Positions 48,501 to 60,772 of a stretch of DNA of 64,000 bases are shown here, one piece after another (positions within the stretch are counted from its first letter, which is position 1; each line of letters opens with the position of its first letter). The stretch is from Neodiprion pinetum (lineage: Eukaryota; Arthropoda; Insecta; Hymenoptera; Diprionidae). A program made the translations under genes and the position numbers. Below the pieces are notes generated by a model. That model worked only from the letters and a program-made list of their open reading frames with translations. It did not search any database and was not told where the DNA came from. The DNA is taken from positions 26,566,470 through 26,630,469 of the forward strand of contig NC_060238.1 of the NCBI RefSeq assembly GCF_021155775.2, in the 5' to 3' direction.

Positions 48501-51500
48501 AATTGCTTTCGATAAGATTCGGGATGCGTTTGATTCCAGGTTGATGGACGACGACGAGATAGCGCAGATTGAGCCGGGCGCCTTCGAGAATCAGAAAAAT
48601 CTGGTGTGGCTGTAAGTGCAATTTTATCCAAGATAGGGTTGAGTGGGAGGTGCCACCCTTACGCAATAACTGGAAAGTGACCGTTCGCAGGACTCTGTTG
48701 AACAATAAGCTCACCGAGCTTCGCAGAGGACATTTTACCGGGCTGGAATCCCTCGTGATGCTCCTTGTCGAAGGAAACCGCATCGAGTACGCCGATCTCA
48801 CCGATTTCGAGAACCAGACTTCCGTGGGATGGATGTGAGATCGCAAAATTTTCTCACTTTAATTTGCAGCCTCAAAGTTACATCATATCTTTGCCAATAA
48901 GTGACAGCGTTTTGAGAACGCATCGAGTATTTCTCGTCAAACGTCCGAGTAATTTGTCTGTAATTTCGCGTATCACACAAATTGTACTCACCGACGTATG
49001 CGAATAATCGTGGGGGTGGTTGATGCAAATTGAGAACGCGTATCCTGTTATGCGGAGACGGAAAATTCTTGCAATCAGGGAAATTGTAGTGAATTAGAAA
49101 CGCGGCCCGGTATATCGCTTCGTTCCGCTCGCAAATTCTCACTTTGCACACGATGTAAGAACACGTTATACGAACGAAGTAGTGGCCGCGCGCATTTCCC
49201 AGGCTGCATCTATTTGTGTACGGATTGCACAACGAGAGATTCGAGTTTACTCCAATCTTGAGAGTGTAGCTTGTCGGGCTGTTTGGAAAAAGTAGATCGC
49301 TTAAAGCATCGATATTGTACGGTATTGTACTCAAATGTATGACGACTGAAATCTTTTACAGCGGATTAAATAGAAACAATATTTGTTCGAGCTGCTTGAA
49401 GCTCCCTTACATGCCACGTTTGAAGGAACTGTAAGTTTATCTACGTAAACGATTTCGCACTGTAATTCCTCGATCAGCCGTCAATTACTCTCTGAAATTC
49501 ATATACCACTGTAGGTACTTGGAAATGAACAGAATCGATGAAATCTCGGAAGATTTGCTATCCGGATTGCCAGGTCTGACCGGATTGTACGTATCACATG
49601 CTCGATCGTGATTCGGTATCGCGGAATTGTTCAGATTGAAAAATTTCAGTTATCCGCAGTACACTTGTTTTCGCAGGAGCCTGAAGAACAACGAAATTCG
49701 CACGATACGTAAGAACGCGTTTAAGAACCAGCAGAATCTCGTTGAACTGTGAGTTTTCACTCACATCACGCAGCAGGCAATCGATAAGTGTGTCGAATTC
49801 AGTCGAAAATGTAACTTTTTGTAATTTTTCCAGCAACTTGGCATACAACGCGATAATTACCCTTTCACCGCATCTATTTCTTCCGTTGGAAAAACTGCGG
49901 AAATTGTAAGTATCGCACTGTGATCGTTCTCCTCGTTAACTCAGGTCTGCCAAAAAATATTTCATATGATCCGCATGGTATGTTTTTGGCAAATATTGTG
50001 TTTTCGAGTCCGAAGGATACAAAATTAAATTCCATTTCCCCCAATGACGTACGGTATTTTTGCAAAATACAAGGGTGTTTGCATGAAAAAACAGCCTAAC
50101 ATTAATGAAAAAACTACCGTTTCATCACAACGAACTAAAGAATATTTCTTATAAAATGAAACAAACAATTCCTTCGTGAAATGACCAGGCTAGGCGCGTG
50201 ATTATTGCAAAGAGTATCTCCACTAATCCCGATCCCACATACGTACCACTGCACGATCACGGTGTAATCTCGATACGTGCTTCGGCGTTGCAACAATTGT
50301 TTGCTCCCGTCGACCTGCACCTACGTATCGTAAATTCAACACACGTTTTCCCCCCCTCTCGAAAATATCACGTATCCCCTTGCCTGACGGCAAATACTTG
50401 CGTTCCGGATTTTCCACTCTATGCAAACGGCAAGAAATATAACTGAATTTCACGGATAATCCCCAGTTGTCGAGTACGATCCTTTTCGCTTCACAGGATC
50501 CTGAGCTTCAACCCGATCGAGAATCTGAGCATAGACGTTCTGAATCCCTTGCAGGATCTTCGATCCCTGTAAGATACGTTATTTTTTTTATTCATTTTAA
50601 ACTTATCGACTTACAACTTGAGATACGTTCACAGACTGACATGGTATTTGTTTTGCACAGGGACCTTCAAGAAATCGAAATCGATAACATGGACAAGAAC
50701 GTATTTTCAATGTTACCGAATTTGTCATTCGTGTGAGTTTATACACAGCCAATCCTGGACCGAAATTTTATTCTTCTCATTCTCTGTCCCATCTTTGCAG
50801 ATATTTCAAGAAATTTCACTACTGCACAACCTACGCGCCACAAGTTCAAGTTTGCCTGCCCCGAAGCGACGGTAGAAAATAGTAGCTTACTATTTTGCCT
50901 AACCGAGTGCGCGAACTCTGACTTTGCGCACCCGGTTAGAAAAACGATATTCCAATTCCCACAACCCGAACGTTTGAAAAATCTAACTAATTTTCAAACG
51001 AAACACAGGAGTATCTTCCCTGTCTGATCTTCTGGGTAAGCGTCTCCTGCGGGCTGCGGTCTGGGGCATATCCTGTGTCACGTGTTTGGGGAACGCGCTG
51101 GTCCTTTGGGGGCGACTAACGGCTAGAGATGAGAATCGGGTGCTCAGCATAATGATCAGAAATTTGGCAGGTGAATATCGTTTCGACAACGTTCCCACTT
51201 TGTTCATCGCTCGACCCTCACACCTGATTATTTCAGTCTCCGACATGCTGATGGGATTTTACTTGTTGACGATCGCTGCGAAGGATTTGCAGTACCGCGA
51301 CGTCTACAACGTGATGGCAAACGACTGGATGAGTTCCTGGGGCTGCACGATAGTCGGAGCTCTTGCGATGATCTCCTCCGAGGTTTGGACGCAAGCTTAC
51401 CGTCGATTTATCATTGTTTAAATAATTACACGTCGCGTGATCGTTATTGGACAATTTCAAGGTCTCGGTTCTGATACTGTCGTTCATGTCGGTGGAAAGA

Positions 51501-53040
51501 TTCGTACTGATCGCATCGCCTCTGAAGATCAATCGACCATTGACAGCACGGCATGCCTATTCGTCGATGATAGTGATCTGGGTGGTCGGCGTCATCGTTG
51601 CTCTAATACCGAGTAAGCGATTTAGTATCTCGTGTTTGTTGAACCGAAAAGATTCACGTAATAATTAGAGAATCGTCAAGTAAACCCCGCAGAGGTAATC
51701 GTTGTTACCTGTTCGTCGCTTGGTACGGAAACTTGAAAAAACTGACGATATAAAATCCTAGAAACGCGATTAAATAGAATATATACTCTGTGATAAGTGA
51801 ACATCCTTATAAGTATTCATCACATTGTAGTTTGGTGAGATTTAATGATCAAATTATACCGAATTCATTGACTCAATTTTCATTCAACTTTCGGTATTTA
51901 AGGTTTTGAGTTCAATTGGAAGTCTATTGTAATCGCATATCGCTCTCGCATAACTATTTTCAATACTGACTGCGTTAGATCTATGCGGCAGGGAGATACT
52001 TTTATTCCTAGTTATACTATTTCAGCTTGGAAATTTGACCTTCAATGTATTATAATGATATTTTAAAGATTCGTGCGAGAAGAGCTGCTGCAAATTCAAA
52101 GGTTTGTCATTGATGTTAAATTCATTTAATTCACGACGATGATCTTAAATTATTAGTTATACACTGGAGAAGTAGCACGAGGTTCTACGGGGCGAACGGT
52201 ATGTGTTTTCCTCTGCACATCGACAACCCCTTTCTCGTCGGCTGGGAATATTCGGCGTTCGTATTTCTTGGGATGAATTTCTTCGGGTGAGCTTTCGGCC
52301 GTTGTACATCTTTGTACCTCGTGTGCTTTTCTGCAAAACCTTCACGCGACCTTTCCCGCACAATTCGCAGACTCGTCGTCATCTTTTACGTCTACACGGG
52401 TATGTTTGCGAGCATTTGGAGAACGAGACACGCGACCCCCCTTGCTGTCGGCGACTCGGAATTTGCTCTGAGGTTCTTTTTGATCGTGCTGACCGACGCT
52501 GCTTGCTGGGTACCGATCATCGTCCTCAAAATCGTGGCTATGACCAAGTACCCGGTACCACGTGAGTGAATATAATAACACCAGCAGAGAGAATGAAAGA
52601 GCAGATTAAGTTTTTCATTTATGTAAATTTTCGTACCTCAGTTTTATTATTCGAATCACATTTGTTACGAAAAATATAACCGACTTGGGCATTTTTTACA
52701 AAAAAGCCTTCCCGCGTCCCTCTTTTTTACGGTTTTGACTGAAATCTGCTCTTTTGTCTTCCTCGTGTTGGAAACAAGGGTCACAGTTTATTAGCTGACA
52801 ACTTTCAAGCGGTAAGAAAGTGCAATTCGGCAATCCATAAATCTATGTTTTCCTTTATTGGTTTCAGCGGATCTTCACGCCTGGGTCGTCATATTTATTC
52901 TTCCGGTAAACAGCGCAGTGAATCCTTTGCTCTACACATTTACGACACCGAAGTTTCGCGAGCGTTTAGCCGAGGGCTGGTTTGGACGGATTCGAAACAT
53001 TGTCAGCAGAAGGCAGTCCGGTATTTTTGATGAAATATAG
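45583..53040 (+). CDS. Relaxin-receptor-type LGR (LDLa-LRR-7TM GPCR, type C)
   Basis: A glycoprotein-hormone-receptor relative of RXFP1/2 and fly Lgr3/Lgr4, whose ligands are relaxin/Dilp-type peptides. Exons: 45583-45670, 47818-47937, 48015-48083, 48157-48271, 48389-48460, 48540-48611, 48691-48834, 49362-49430, 49515-49586, 49677-49748, 49834-49905, 50497-50568, 50661-50732, 50801-50871, 51009-51170, 51237-51382, 51462-51612, 52157-52286, 52371-52561, 52868-53040; about 710 residues. Order: N-terminal hydrophobic segment, one LDLa (six Cys, acidic DDENEDEC), LRRNT (CQVTCVGAGLTRIP), ten LRRs mostly as 72-nt phase-2 exons, hinge YFKKFHYC...SDG, seven TMs with LGN (TM1), SVERF in place of DRY and NPLLY (TM7). 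The exon 4 donor reads TTGAGT, not GT (see findings). The exon 16 donor GAG|GTTTGG is weak. C-terminal alternatives follow. Lgr3 versus Lgr4 was not resolved. Confidence 0.92.
45671..47817 (+). other. LGR intron 1 (2.1 kb)
   Basis: It runs from donor AAG|GTACGT to acceptor TTATTCGCAG before the LDLa exon. AT-rich; the only feature recognised is the TTAA-flanked MITE at 47384-47675. Confidence 0.7.
47384..47675. mobile_element. piggyBac-like MITE flanked by TTAA
   Basis: The element has inverted arms (GGACGGGGGTATACTGC at the left, mirrored by GTACCCCCCCTC at the right) and homology continuing inward through AAATC.TAC, GGCTTTA.TA.TTATAGTTT. TTAA lies at both borders (47380-47383 and 47676-47679), the target duplication of piggyBac transposons. 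About 292 bp, noncoding. It sits in LGR intron 1, and a related copy is at 62043. Confidence 0.75.
48157..48275 (+). other. LGR exon 4 (LRRNT) with aberrant splice donor
   Basis: The exon encodes the LRRNT cap ending NMTSNLTSI. Alignment to RXFP-type receptors and the phase of the next exon require splicing after base 48271. The intron would then start TTGAGT, one base from the consensus GTGAGT. Without splicing, TGA at 48273-48275 ends the protein after the cap. Every other proposed junction in the gene is GT-AG. Confidence 0.75.
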
Positions 53041-53137
53041 TTTTACATGTCGTTAATTTTTTTTTTTTTTTATTTCTAATCATGTTCATACTTATAAAGA
53101 TTCTCAACCGATTGCTACTTCCTCTCTTATTATCCAG

Positions 53138-53289
53138 ATACGCAGATTTCAAGATCCTCTAGTAACAAAAATGTAATCCTGGTTTTGTCAACGGATCATA
53201 AAGAGTCGATTGGCACCCAAGGGATTCGCTACTCGACGCCATTCAACGACGAGGGGTGCAAGAAAAAACTTGACAATCACTCGTTTTGA
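53138..53289 (+). CDS. Candidate alternative C-terminal exon of the LGR
   Basis: A strong acceptor (CTTCCTCTCTTATTATCCAG, ending 53137) opens a 152-nt frame of about 50 residues, rich in Ser/Thr/Lys, ending SF and TGA. It has phase 1, matching a potential donor inside LGR exon 20 at 53020/53021 (TCCG|GTATTT). Using it would replace the last six residues of the 53040 ending with a longer Ser/Thr-rich tail, as in vertebrate RXFP receptors. The donor is weak, so it may be an isoform or a chance frame. Confidence 0.45.
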
Positions 53290-54216
53290 ACGAGCGATGG
53301 ACAACGAATACATTACGATATTACTATTAGGATTACAATTTTTGTCGTTGCTTTTATCCCATCGTGGACAGTGTGAGCGATATTTTATCTTTTCATACGC
53401 GGCACAGCTTCAAGTCGAGGCGGTTCAAATTATTCGAATTTATCATGGATGTTAAGTGACTTTTGTAATTGAAAAATTTTATAATTTTTGAATCGACTAT
53501 GAAATTCTGCTACAATTTATTTTCAATATTCTTATTTATTCCTTTTAGACCGCTGCTGTCAAGAGATTAAGGATTTTCGAGAGTTCTCGTTTTCCGCAAA
53601 TCTGCATAATCCAAAAATGTCCTTTCGACCATCTCTGTTGTCTTAAGGTGGAGATTCACGTATTCCAATGATCAAATGTTTCAAAGTGAAATTCAAATTT
53701 GCTCTTCTTAAGACTTGTGGTGATCATCGACGTATAGTTACAAAATCTGCAACAATACTCGTATCAGTATGATTTGCACCATGTACCTTGGAGTAAAAAA
53801 TTGCTTTCAAAACTCAATTCCGTTATATCGTTTGTAGAGAAATTCTTTTCGCGGAACATCTTGCGGGTAATTTATATGAATTCTCGGAAGACGCGCCACT
53901 TCTCTGCAGTTCTCACCGATCGGTGGCGCTATCCTTGACAAAACCCGCAACTGAAATCCTTAGTTAAACATTCAAGCCCGCTTCTCAAGACTACACAAGA
54001 CAACGCAATCGATTATCCTTTCGGATAAAACTTTGATTATCACCTATATTGTATTGTATATTTTTTTTTTCTGTGACGTCAAATTTTCTTCATAATTGAC
54101 ATCTGTCCCTGGTTCTGGTTTCGCTAATCGACATCAAACTGTTTTTCATTCCGTGTAAAAAGAGCTTTCGGCCGATATAGTTGCCCTCCAGCAATCCTCA
54201 CTGTATTTCGATTCAG

Positions 54217-54419
54217 CGATGCAGGGAGTGGCTCAGACCGCGGACTTGCGACCATTGTACACTCGGCCACGCATACTGACGAGGCGTATAACGCGTAACG
54301 TGTTATTTACGACGAGCACCCAGTCGGAAGGTCCCGTTAAACTCTTCACCACTTCCAAATTCCCCGAGGCTCCCAGAGTTCGAATTTTACCGCGCGTACC
54401 TGCCACTGATATGATTTAG
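54217..54419 (+). CDS. Second candidate C-terminal exon of the LGR
   Basis: Acceptor TTTCGATTCAG ends at 54216. The following frame runs 66 residues from Met (54219) to TAG with a Thr/Arg-rich tail (RRITRNVLFTTSTQ). Its phase also matches the 53020 donor. No family resemblance is recognised. It could be an alternative tail, a separate exon or chance. Confidence 0.25.
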
Positions 54420-55698
54420 TAGTAGGTATACCATTTCGTCTTACTTTTCTTTTTCGCTTGTTTTATTGTCCGAATAGCCGCGACGTCGACGTGACGTATC
54501 GATGGACCAGGCTTGTCCGAGTGGGAAAATTAAAAACTAAAACTGCCAGGGGGTAATCCGGCATTACGCCCTGCGAGCAACTCTTCGTACCGTACATAAT
54601 AACGAGGTGGTTACGATTTCTTGCGATTGTTAGAAAGTACCTGCGAAAATGAAACTGCAGGCCCGCCTTCCTTCCACCACGGGTTTATCCTTACGCGATT
54701 GTAGCGTTGCAGGCGCGGAGTGCCGAAAAGAGAAAAATCATCGCAGGAAAGCGTATCGCTTCCGGATGTAATCGGAGATCGTGCAGTTTCATCCGTTGAG
54801 TGTCGTGCCACAGAGGATCGGGAACGATTTCTCGTCTCCGGTAAAAAAAGAGAAAGAAAAGAAATTCAACGAAAGGCGTAATCCGTGTGACAAATAATTG
54901 CATTCCTGGAACAAATTTGACCGAATGCGTACTCCGGTCGAGGCTGAAAGTCGGAAATCAGCTTCGGATAAAGCTCGCGTGTAATCTACGGCATACCGAT
55001 AGATACAGGCACACGCCCACCAGCGTACGATCGATCGACGTAATTAGCTAATGGAATCGACGGCGAAGGTACCGGGGGATTGCGACACTCAGCCTTCGAA
55101 GGTCTTCGGAGTTTCCCACAGTTGGTAAAAGTCACGCTTACCACGCGGTGTAATATCCGCGAATTCGAGGCGCGCCTCTGATCCCTTGGCCGCCTCCGCA
55201 GACCTCGGTGTAATGCAAAGGCGGCACGGATTTACGTACCCCGCGTGGATACGTAGGTACGTACATACCTACGTACCTCGTACGCGGCTAGGTACGTGCT
55301 TATATATGAACCAATTAATAATATTTATGCGTCGCTCCCGGCTAAACTCCCCATCTAACTGAGCTATATCACAGATTTACGATCCCTGCGGAGTACGCGA
55401 GGCTGCCGGGACGCGGTGCCATTGTACTTAGACGTGTATAATATAATAATACGCAGGTATTATACTGGTGTGAGCCGAGGAATGAGTTATCCCCGAGGCG
55501 TACTAAGATTACCGTTTTAACGACGACCTCTTAACATACGTCGCGGGTACTCAAGGTGAGGCGTATGTATTATTTTAATCGCCAACTGTACGTACAATTT
55601 TTTCGTCTCCCTTTTCTCCCTTCTCCTTTATTCGCTCCGATATACAAGCTACAAATTGCTGCTTATTAATTTTCTTGACTTTTTACTAGATTCCTTTC

Positions 55699-55744
55699 CC
55701 TCCTCCTCCTCCTCCTCCTCCTCCTCCTCCTCCTCCTCCTCCTC
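55699..55744. repeat. (CCT)n microsatellite
   Basis: About fifteen uninterrupted trinucleotide units of the TCC/CTC type. Confidence 0.9.
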
Positions 55745-56395
55745 GCCCTCGCGCAGCCAGCCATGTACTCTAAATCTTGCTAAGACCGTAATGGACGGTC
55801 TGATAAATCGCTTCGCGTCGTTATTAATTGCTAATTATTTATGTGGAGGTAATTCCACGTAGGGGTGATTTACGCACAGCACCGGCCGGTGCCCGCCGCT
55901 TGGATTATCAAGTCCCGTGTCTCGTGATTTCGCGTTCCAACCGCAGAGGATCAAAATGATATGTAACGCGCGCGTTGTACGTACGTTGTACCCAGATGAA
56001 GAGATGTACCCGTCTCCGGCCTCCGACGTTTGTGAAATTCGCTCGCGGTTACATGCCGCATACGTTACACTTACAGAGTAGTCACCTGAATCCGTGCCAC
56101 GCGGATGATCTATGCCTTGTTAAGGACCGATTATCGCTTCTCTTCGCAACCGCAACGCGATGGCAGGATCGGTACAATCTCGATATCTAAACACGCCTTT
56201 CACTTTCATCTATAGAGTTCGGGATGCTGGCCCGATACTCTTCGCGTTTCAGACGAACGAGGAACGGAAAAGAAGGAATCCAAGAAAGCCGCGTTGTTCG
56301 TCAGACGTTGAGAATCGCATGAAAGCTGATTTCAATAGTCAAAAGCGTCGAGAAACGAAACTGCGGAAAAAGGGAACGCAACGTCATCGCTAAAA

Positions 56396-56450
56396 TAATT
56401 CGGAATTGGGCGCTTGCGGAGCTTTTCAAATTCGGAACGTCAACACCGCC
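56396..56450 (+). repeat. Fragment of dispersed repeat family B
   Basis: AATTCGGAATTGGGCGCTT.CGGA followed by TTCAAATTCGGAAC resembles 18515-18562 beside family B copy 1. The main body of the repeat is absent here. Confidence 0.45.
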
Positions 56451-58784
56451 CCTCGCCAAATTATCGCCAACAGATGTTGTGGTCCAGGGAAATCTACGTG
56501 GCAAACGCGTTTGCTCAGCTAGGTGTCCTTGACTTGGACTAGGTGACTTGATCGACTTTTTCAGCGAATCGAACGGCGTTCATTTCGACCGTGATTCAAG
56601 TCGTCACGATCCAGCCAATACCACACGTCGAACTGGCTTCAGGATTACTCGATTGGAACGTTGGTATTTTTTTTTCCCCCTTCAAATAGGTAGAAAAGGC
56701 ATGACACCTCACGCGTTTGAATAATCGCGCAGCACACTCGGCTAGTCGTAATTACCGAGTAACAACAAGTTCTTTTGGAAGCCTCACACGAAAGCTCCCC
56801 GGGCAAAAACTCGGCGTCAGTTTCGAAAGCTCCGGGCTTGAAAGAGTCAAAAATGCGGACCTTCGTGTTCGGTAATATACACGGAGCATGCGTCACTCTC
56901 CACCGCTCGTTAATCTCTCTCGGAAATGTCAGCATAAATTTACCGGGGACTCTAATACCGCGTGTGCAGCAGCCACACGCGGCAGACGTGCGGACGTTCC
57001 GCTGATCGTATTTTGTACCTACGCAACGTACACCAATCACTTCGCGTTGCACGATGATCGTTGGAATAACTAGAAAAGGGTCAACAAGCCTCGCAATCCT
57101 CACCCTCGCTGATCCGTGGAGGCGTGGAAATAGAAGTGAACACTTGCTGACGCCACGCGATAGGACATAGGTAATGAAACAAAAGAATACTCGCTACTTG
57201 CCAGTAAAAAAAACAATGTACCTGCAAACAAAAGATGAGAATTACCTTTAAACCACCTTCCACTATCGCATACGTTTGTATTATCGCTCCACTCGCTTTC
57301 AAGCTGTCTTGATATTTCAGTTTTCTGACCTCTTCTCTTACGAGCTTTCATTGTCTGAATTTTTCCCTCGCAAACATCGTTAGATAAAATTTTCAAAGGG
57401 ACTTACATCGGAGCCGTCTGTAGGTGTCTTTACTTCTCTGAAAAGGTTAGCTTTATTTTTTCGCGAGTTTCACTAGCGCTTTTCGTAAAATCGGCGCTTC
57501 TGCTCATAATACACAGAATTGAAATCAGATTTGCGTCCAGTCGTTCGGTCGAATCCCTATTTTTGATGAAATACGGGTGGAGGGGAGCTGCATCTTCGTG
57601 GATCTTTGCACTCAACGAGATTTCTGTTTCATTGTTTTTTTTTTTTAACGAGAAAACATACCTACATTAATGTACCTCGGGTGTATCCGATCTCATCTAG
57701 CACCTCGAAAAACGTCTCCGTTAATTTGCATCGTATTAAATCCGCCGCTTCTCTGAGAAATACAATATTTCAGACGTCTTACGTATACAACTTGACATTT
57801 GTCTCCGAATTAGCATAATGAAAGTAATTAGCTCGTTACGTCGCGAATTCTACGTCTACGAGCGGATCTTACAAGCGAATATCGGGGAAAATGCGCACCG
57901 ACGAAGGTCAGCGAATCGAAGGGAACCCGATTAGTGATTGGTTCTACATCGGTCGACATACAGGCATCGGTATCTAGCCGGAATAACAGGCGTATCCGTG
58001 TACATCTGTAATGCACGTGTAACGCGTAATACGTATCTATGCAAATCGATTTCGAGTAGGAGCACGGCAGATAATATCTCCTTTCTGCCTCCCCAGCTAT
58101 ATGATATTATTATTATGTCTTCTCACCTTACATCCGAGAGAACGAATGTAAAAAATTCGAATCTCGCGTGCGAATGAACGCTGACCGACCGAATGCAGCC
58201 GCGGCTCCGATGCAGCTCCCCACGATCGTAGATCCAGGTATTTTGCAACCAGCTGCATTCCGACGCATTTATAATCCATAACGTAACGCCGGTTGTAAAA
58301 ACGATAACCCAGCTGCCCGTATCGAGCGCTGCCGGCATGCACCGCGTAGGTATGCTCGAGGATATACGTGTGATACTACACAGGTTGTCGACCGCCCTTG
58401 GAAGTTACGCGTATATATTCCGTGCTCTAGGCAAATCGCTTTCAATTTTCCATTCGATCCCTACCGATTCAACGTTCAACGTTCAACGTTCCCACTGCAT
58501 CTATCCACCAGGAGCATTCCTGAGTGAAAATTCGTCGCATTTCAAGAGAGTGAAAGTTACAGAGATCGCGTCTGGTTCCGTAAACTGTGACCTCGGGAAC
58601 CGTGTCTCTTTGCTACTTGTATACGTCGACTCGGGTCCGCCGTGCCCCTGCAGGGTAATTCGTATCTTTCTATTTTATCCGCTACTTATTTTCTTTGCTG
58701 TCCGTTTGAAAAAATTTGCTTTCACAGCCTGGCGAGGTGTTAATCAATCGTGAAATCTGGTGTACACTTTTCCGGAATTCGTCT

Positions 58785-58915
58785 GGAAACTCTTGAAATC
58801 TTTTGAAATCCCTAAAATCACTCGAAACATCTTTTGAAATCCCACGAAGTTTCCTGTAGTCTTTCAAAATCCCTGAAATCTTTTGAAATCCTTGTAATCT
58901 TGAAATCAGGAGTAC
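58785..58915. repeat. Degenerate tandem repeat of a TTTTGAAATCCCT-like unit
   Basis: Variants of CTTTTGAAATCCCTGAAAT recur about six to eight times with drift. It is probably a decayed minisatellite. Confidence 0.6.
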
Positions 58916-60461
58916 ATCAAATCCATAAGTGATTAACCTCTCGCAGCCCGGAGACGATGGCTAATTTCTGTATTCGTTTGACGCGTGTTTTTGTTTTTTA
59001 TTTTTTACTTTCTTATTTTTTAATTGCCAAGTTTTGTCAGACTCGCGGCAAGGTGAATTATTAATCGCGGTACGCTCGCGTATTTACTGTGTAACATCGG
59101 ACCTCCGGATATCTCGGCAATTTGATCTTCGCGTATAATAAGAGCTGTTACACGTATCTACGTGCCTGTAGGCATATACCTGACGCACTTTTCTGCCCGG
59201 CTGTACTACCAAAGTGAATTATTTAATTGCTCGTCTCCGGGTAATAAGAACGCGACGCGAAAGGGTTTTGCCTCGCTCGTTTATTAACCGGTATATACGT
59301 TTGAGTCTCCTCTCCTCATTGCTTCGCTTTCTCTCCGTCTCACCGTCTCTCTCGCCCGTCCGCGAAGCCGGTAAGCATCGCGCGAGATGATTAAGGTGAC
59401 GGTGAAAATTCAGTGAGAATTGAAACGGTCCTCCTTATACGTATACCACTGTCCGTATGCGCTGAAAATTTATGTTACTTGTAACCCCGTGCCTAGAAAT
59501 ACGCGGTGATTTCATTCGGTCGGAAAGAAAGACGAGACAAGAGTATATGTGTGTAATTAGTCGTGATAAGCGTGAAGTAAAGGTTGCCTTCTTCCTCGAA
59601 AAACGACACCGAGCGTCTGCCCGCCGCTTTCCTCTCGATCCTCGCACGATCGGAACCTACAGCGACCGACGTCGAGTCAGCTGACGCTAATTAGAAGCCG
59701 GGCTGGAGAAGAGTCGAGTTGACCTCGGGACCGCAGACTCGAGACTCGGTGGGCCGCTCTCCCACGATTAACCCGGGTTAAAAATAAATCCCATCGATCC
59801 AGGATCACGCGAGTTTAAGGGGGTACGTATCTTTTGTGCCTCGAAGATCGGCCGTGTTCTTCGCGAGAGGCAGCGGCATTTTACTTTTTCGACAAACGGG
59901 CCGAACAACGAGTTTGAATTACGAAACCGTAGCGCGTCGAATACACGAGTCGATTTTCAGAAAACGGAGGCAGTCGCGACGTTTCAACCCCCGGTGTTTC
60001 TTGGCCCTGTCTTGCATCGGTTTATCGCTGCTACGCAGCAACGACTGCAATCTCTCGTGCCGGTAATGAGATATATTAACTATCGCTCACCGCGTGCAGC
60101 GCGATAACCGCGTACGACTCTGATTAATTTCAGTCGATCGTCGGTCGGACGTTGCGTCAGTTCGTTTACTGAGAAAACTTCCGTCATCGTTCCAATCAAG
60201 ACCGAAGAGATAATTCCGGCTCCGCTTTTCTCGATGTCTGCGAGACTGAACGATAATTATTGCGAGAACTCGCCCGGTGCTCAGATCCAATTCCGCCTGG
60301 CTGTTTTTGCGTTTTATAACGTTCGCGAGGGGCGTGGTTGAAATTACAAATTTCGCATTTTTTGCTGGCGAAACTTGAAGGAAAAAAATCCAAACTTTGA
60401 CGAAACATTAGAGTTTCGAATGCTCCGAGACCCGACGAAAAATCCCAATTCCGAATGATCC
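58916..60461. other. Intergenic DNA, nothing recognised
   Basis: No coding exon, RNA gene or clear repeat was identified in this stretch on either strand. Confidence 0.5.
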
Positions 60462-60772
60462 GGGATTTTTAGTCCTGTGAATTGCTGCATGGTTTGGTGA
60501 AACTTCACTACTTTGAGTCTTCTTTGTTTTGGATTTTCGATATTTTCACCCTCGGAATATTGGTCGGTTCAATTTTCGGTTTTTCCGATTTTTCACACCC
60601 ACTCGTTGAGTAAACTACACTCCGTGAGTATACTTTAATTTTCGCAATTTTACTCTATCGAAACTTTATTTCTCGGAATTTTGCTCTACTTGCTTAACTT
60701 CAATTTTCGGAATTTTGTAATTCGGAACATTGAACCGTCGGGTTTCCGACCGCTCGAAACTCTGTTGCTTCC
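60462..60772 (+). repeat. Dispersed repeat family B, copy 2
   Basis: It matches 18184-18475 in the same orientation, with the shared terminal block CCGTCGGGTTTCCGACC.. and TTTTACTCTAT. The copies are 42 kb apart and clearly diverged. Confidence 0.75.

Larger units (their letters stand above)
53290..58740. other. Gene-poor intergenic DNA
   Basis: Apart from the possible LGR tail exon at 54217, no coding exon is supported. Visible are a (TCC)n microsatellite (55699-55744), a TACGTA-rich palindromic patch (55250-55300) and a fragment of repeat family B (56396-56450). Confidence 0.55.

Noticed and set aside
57228..57396. Possible - strand exon (MKARKRRGQKTEI...)
   Set aside because: It has acceptor- and donor-like edges, but no family resemblance and no neighbouring exons.
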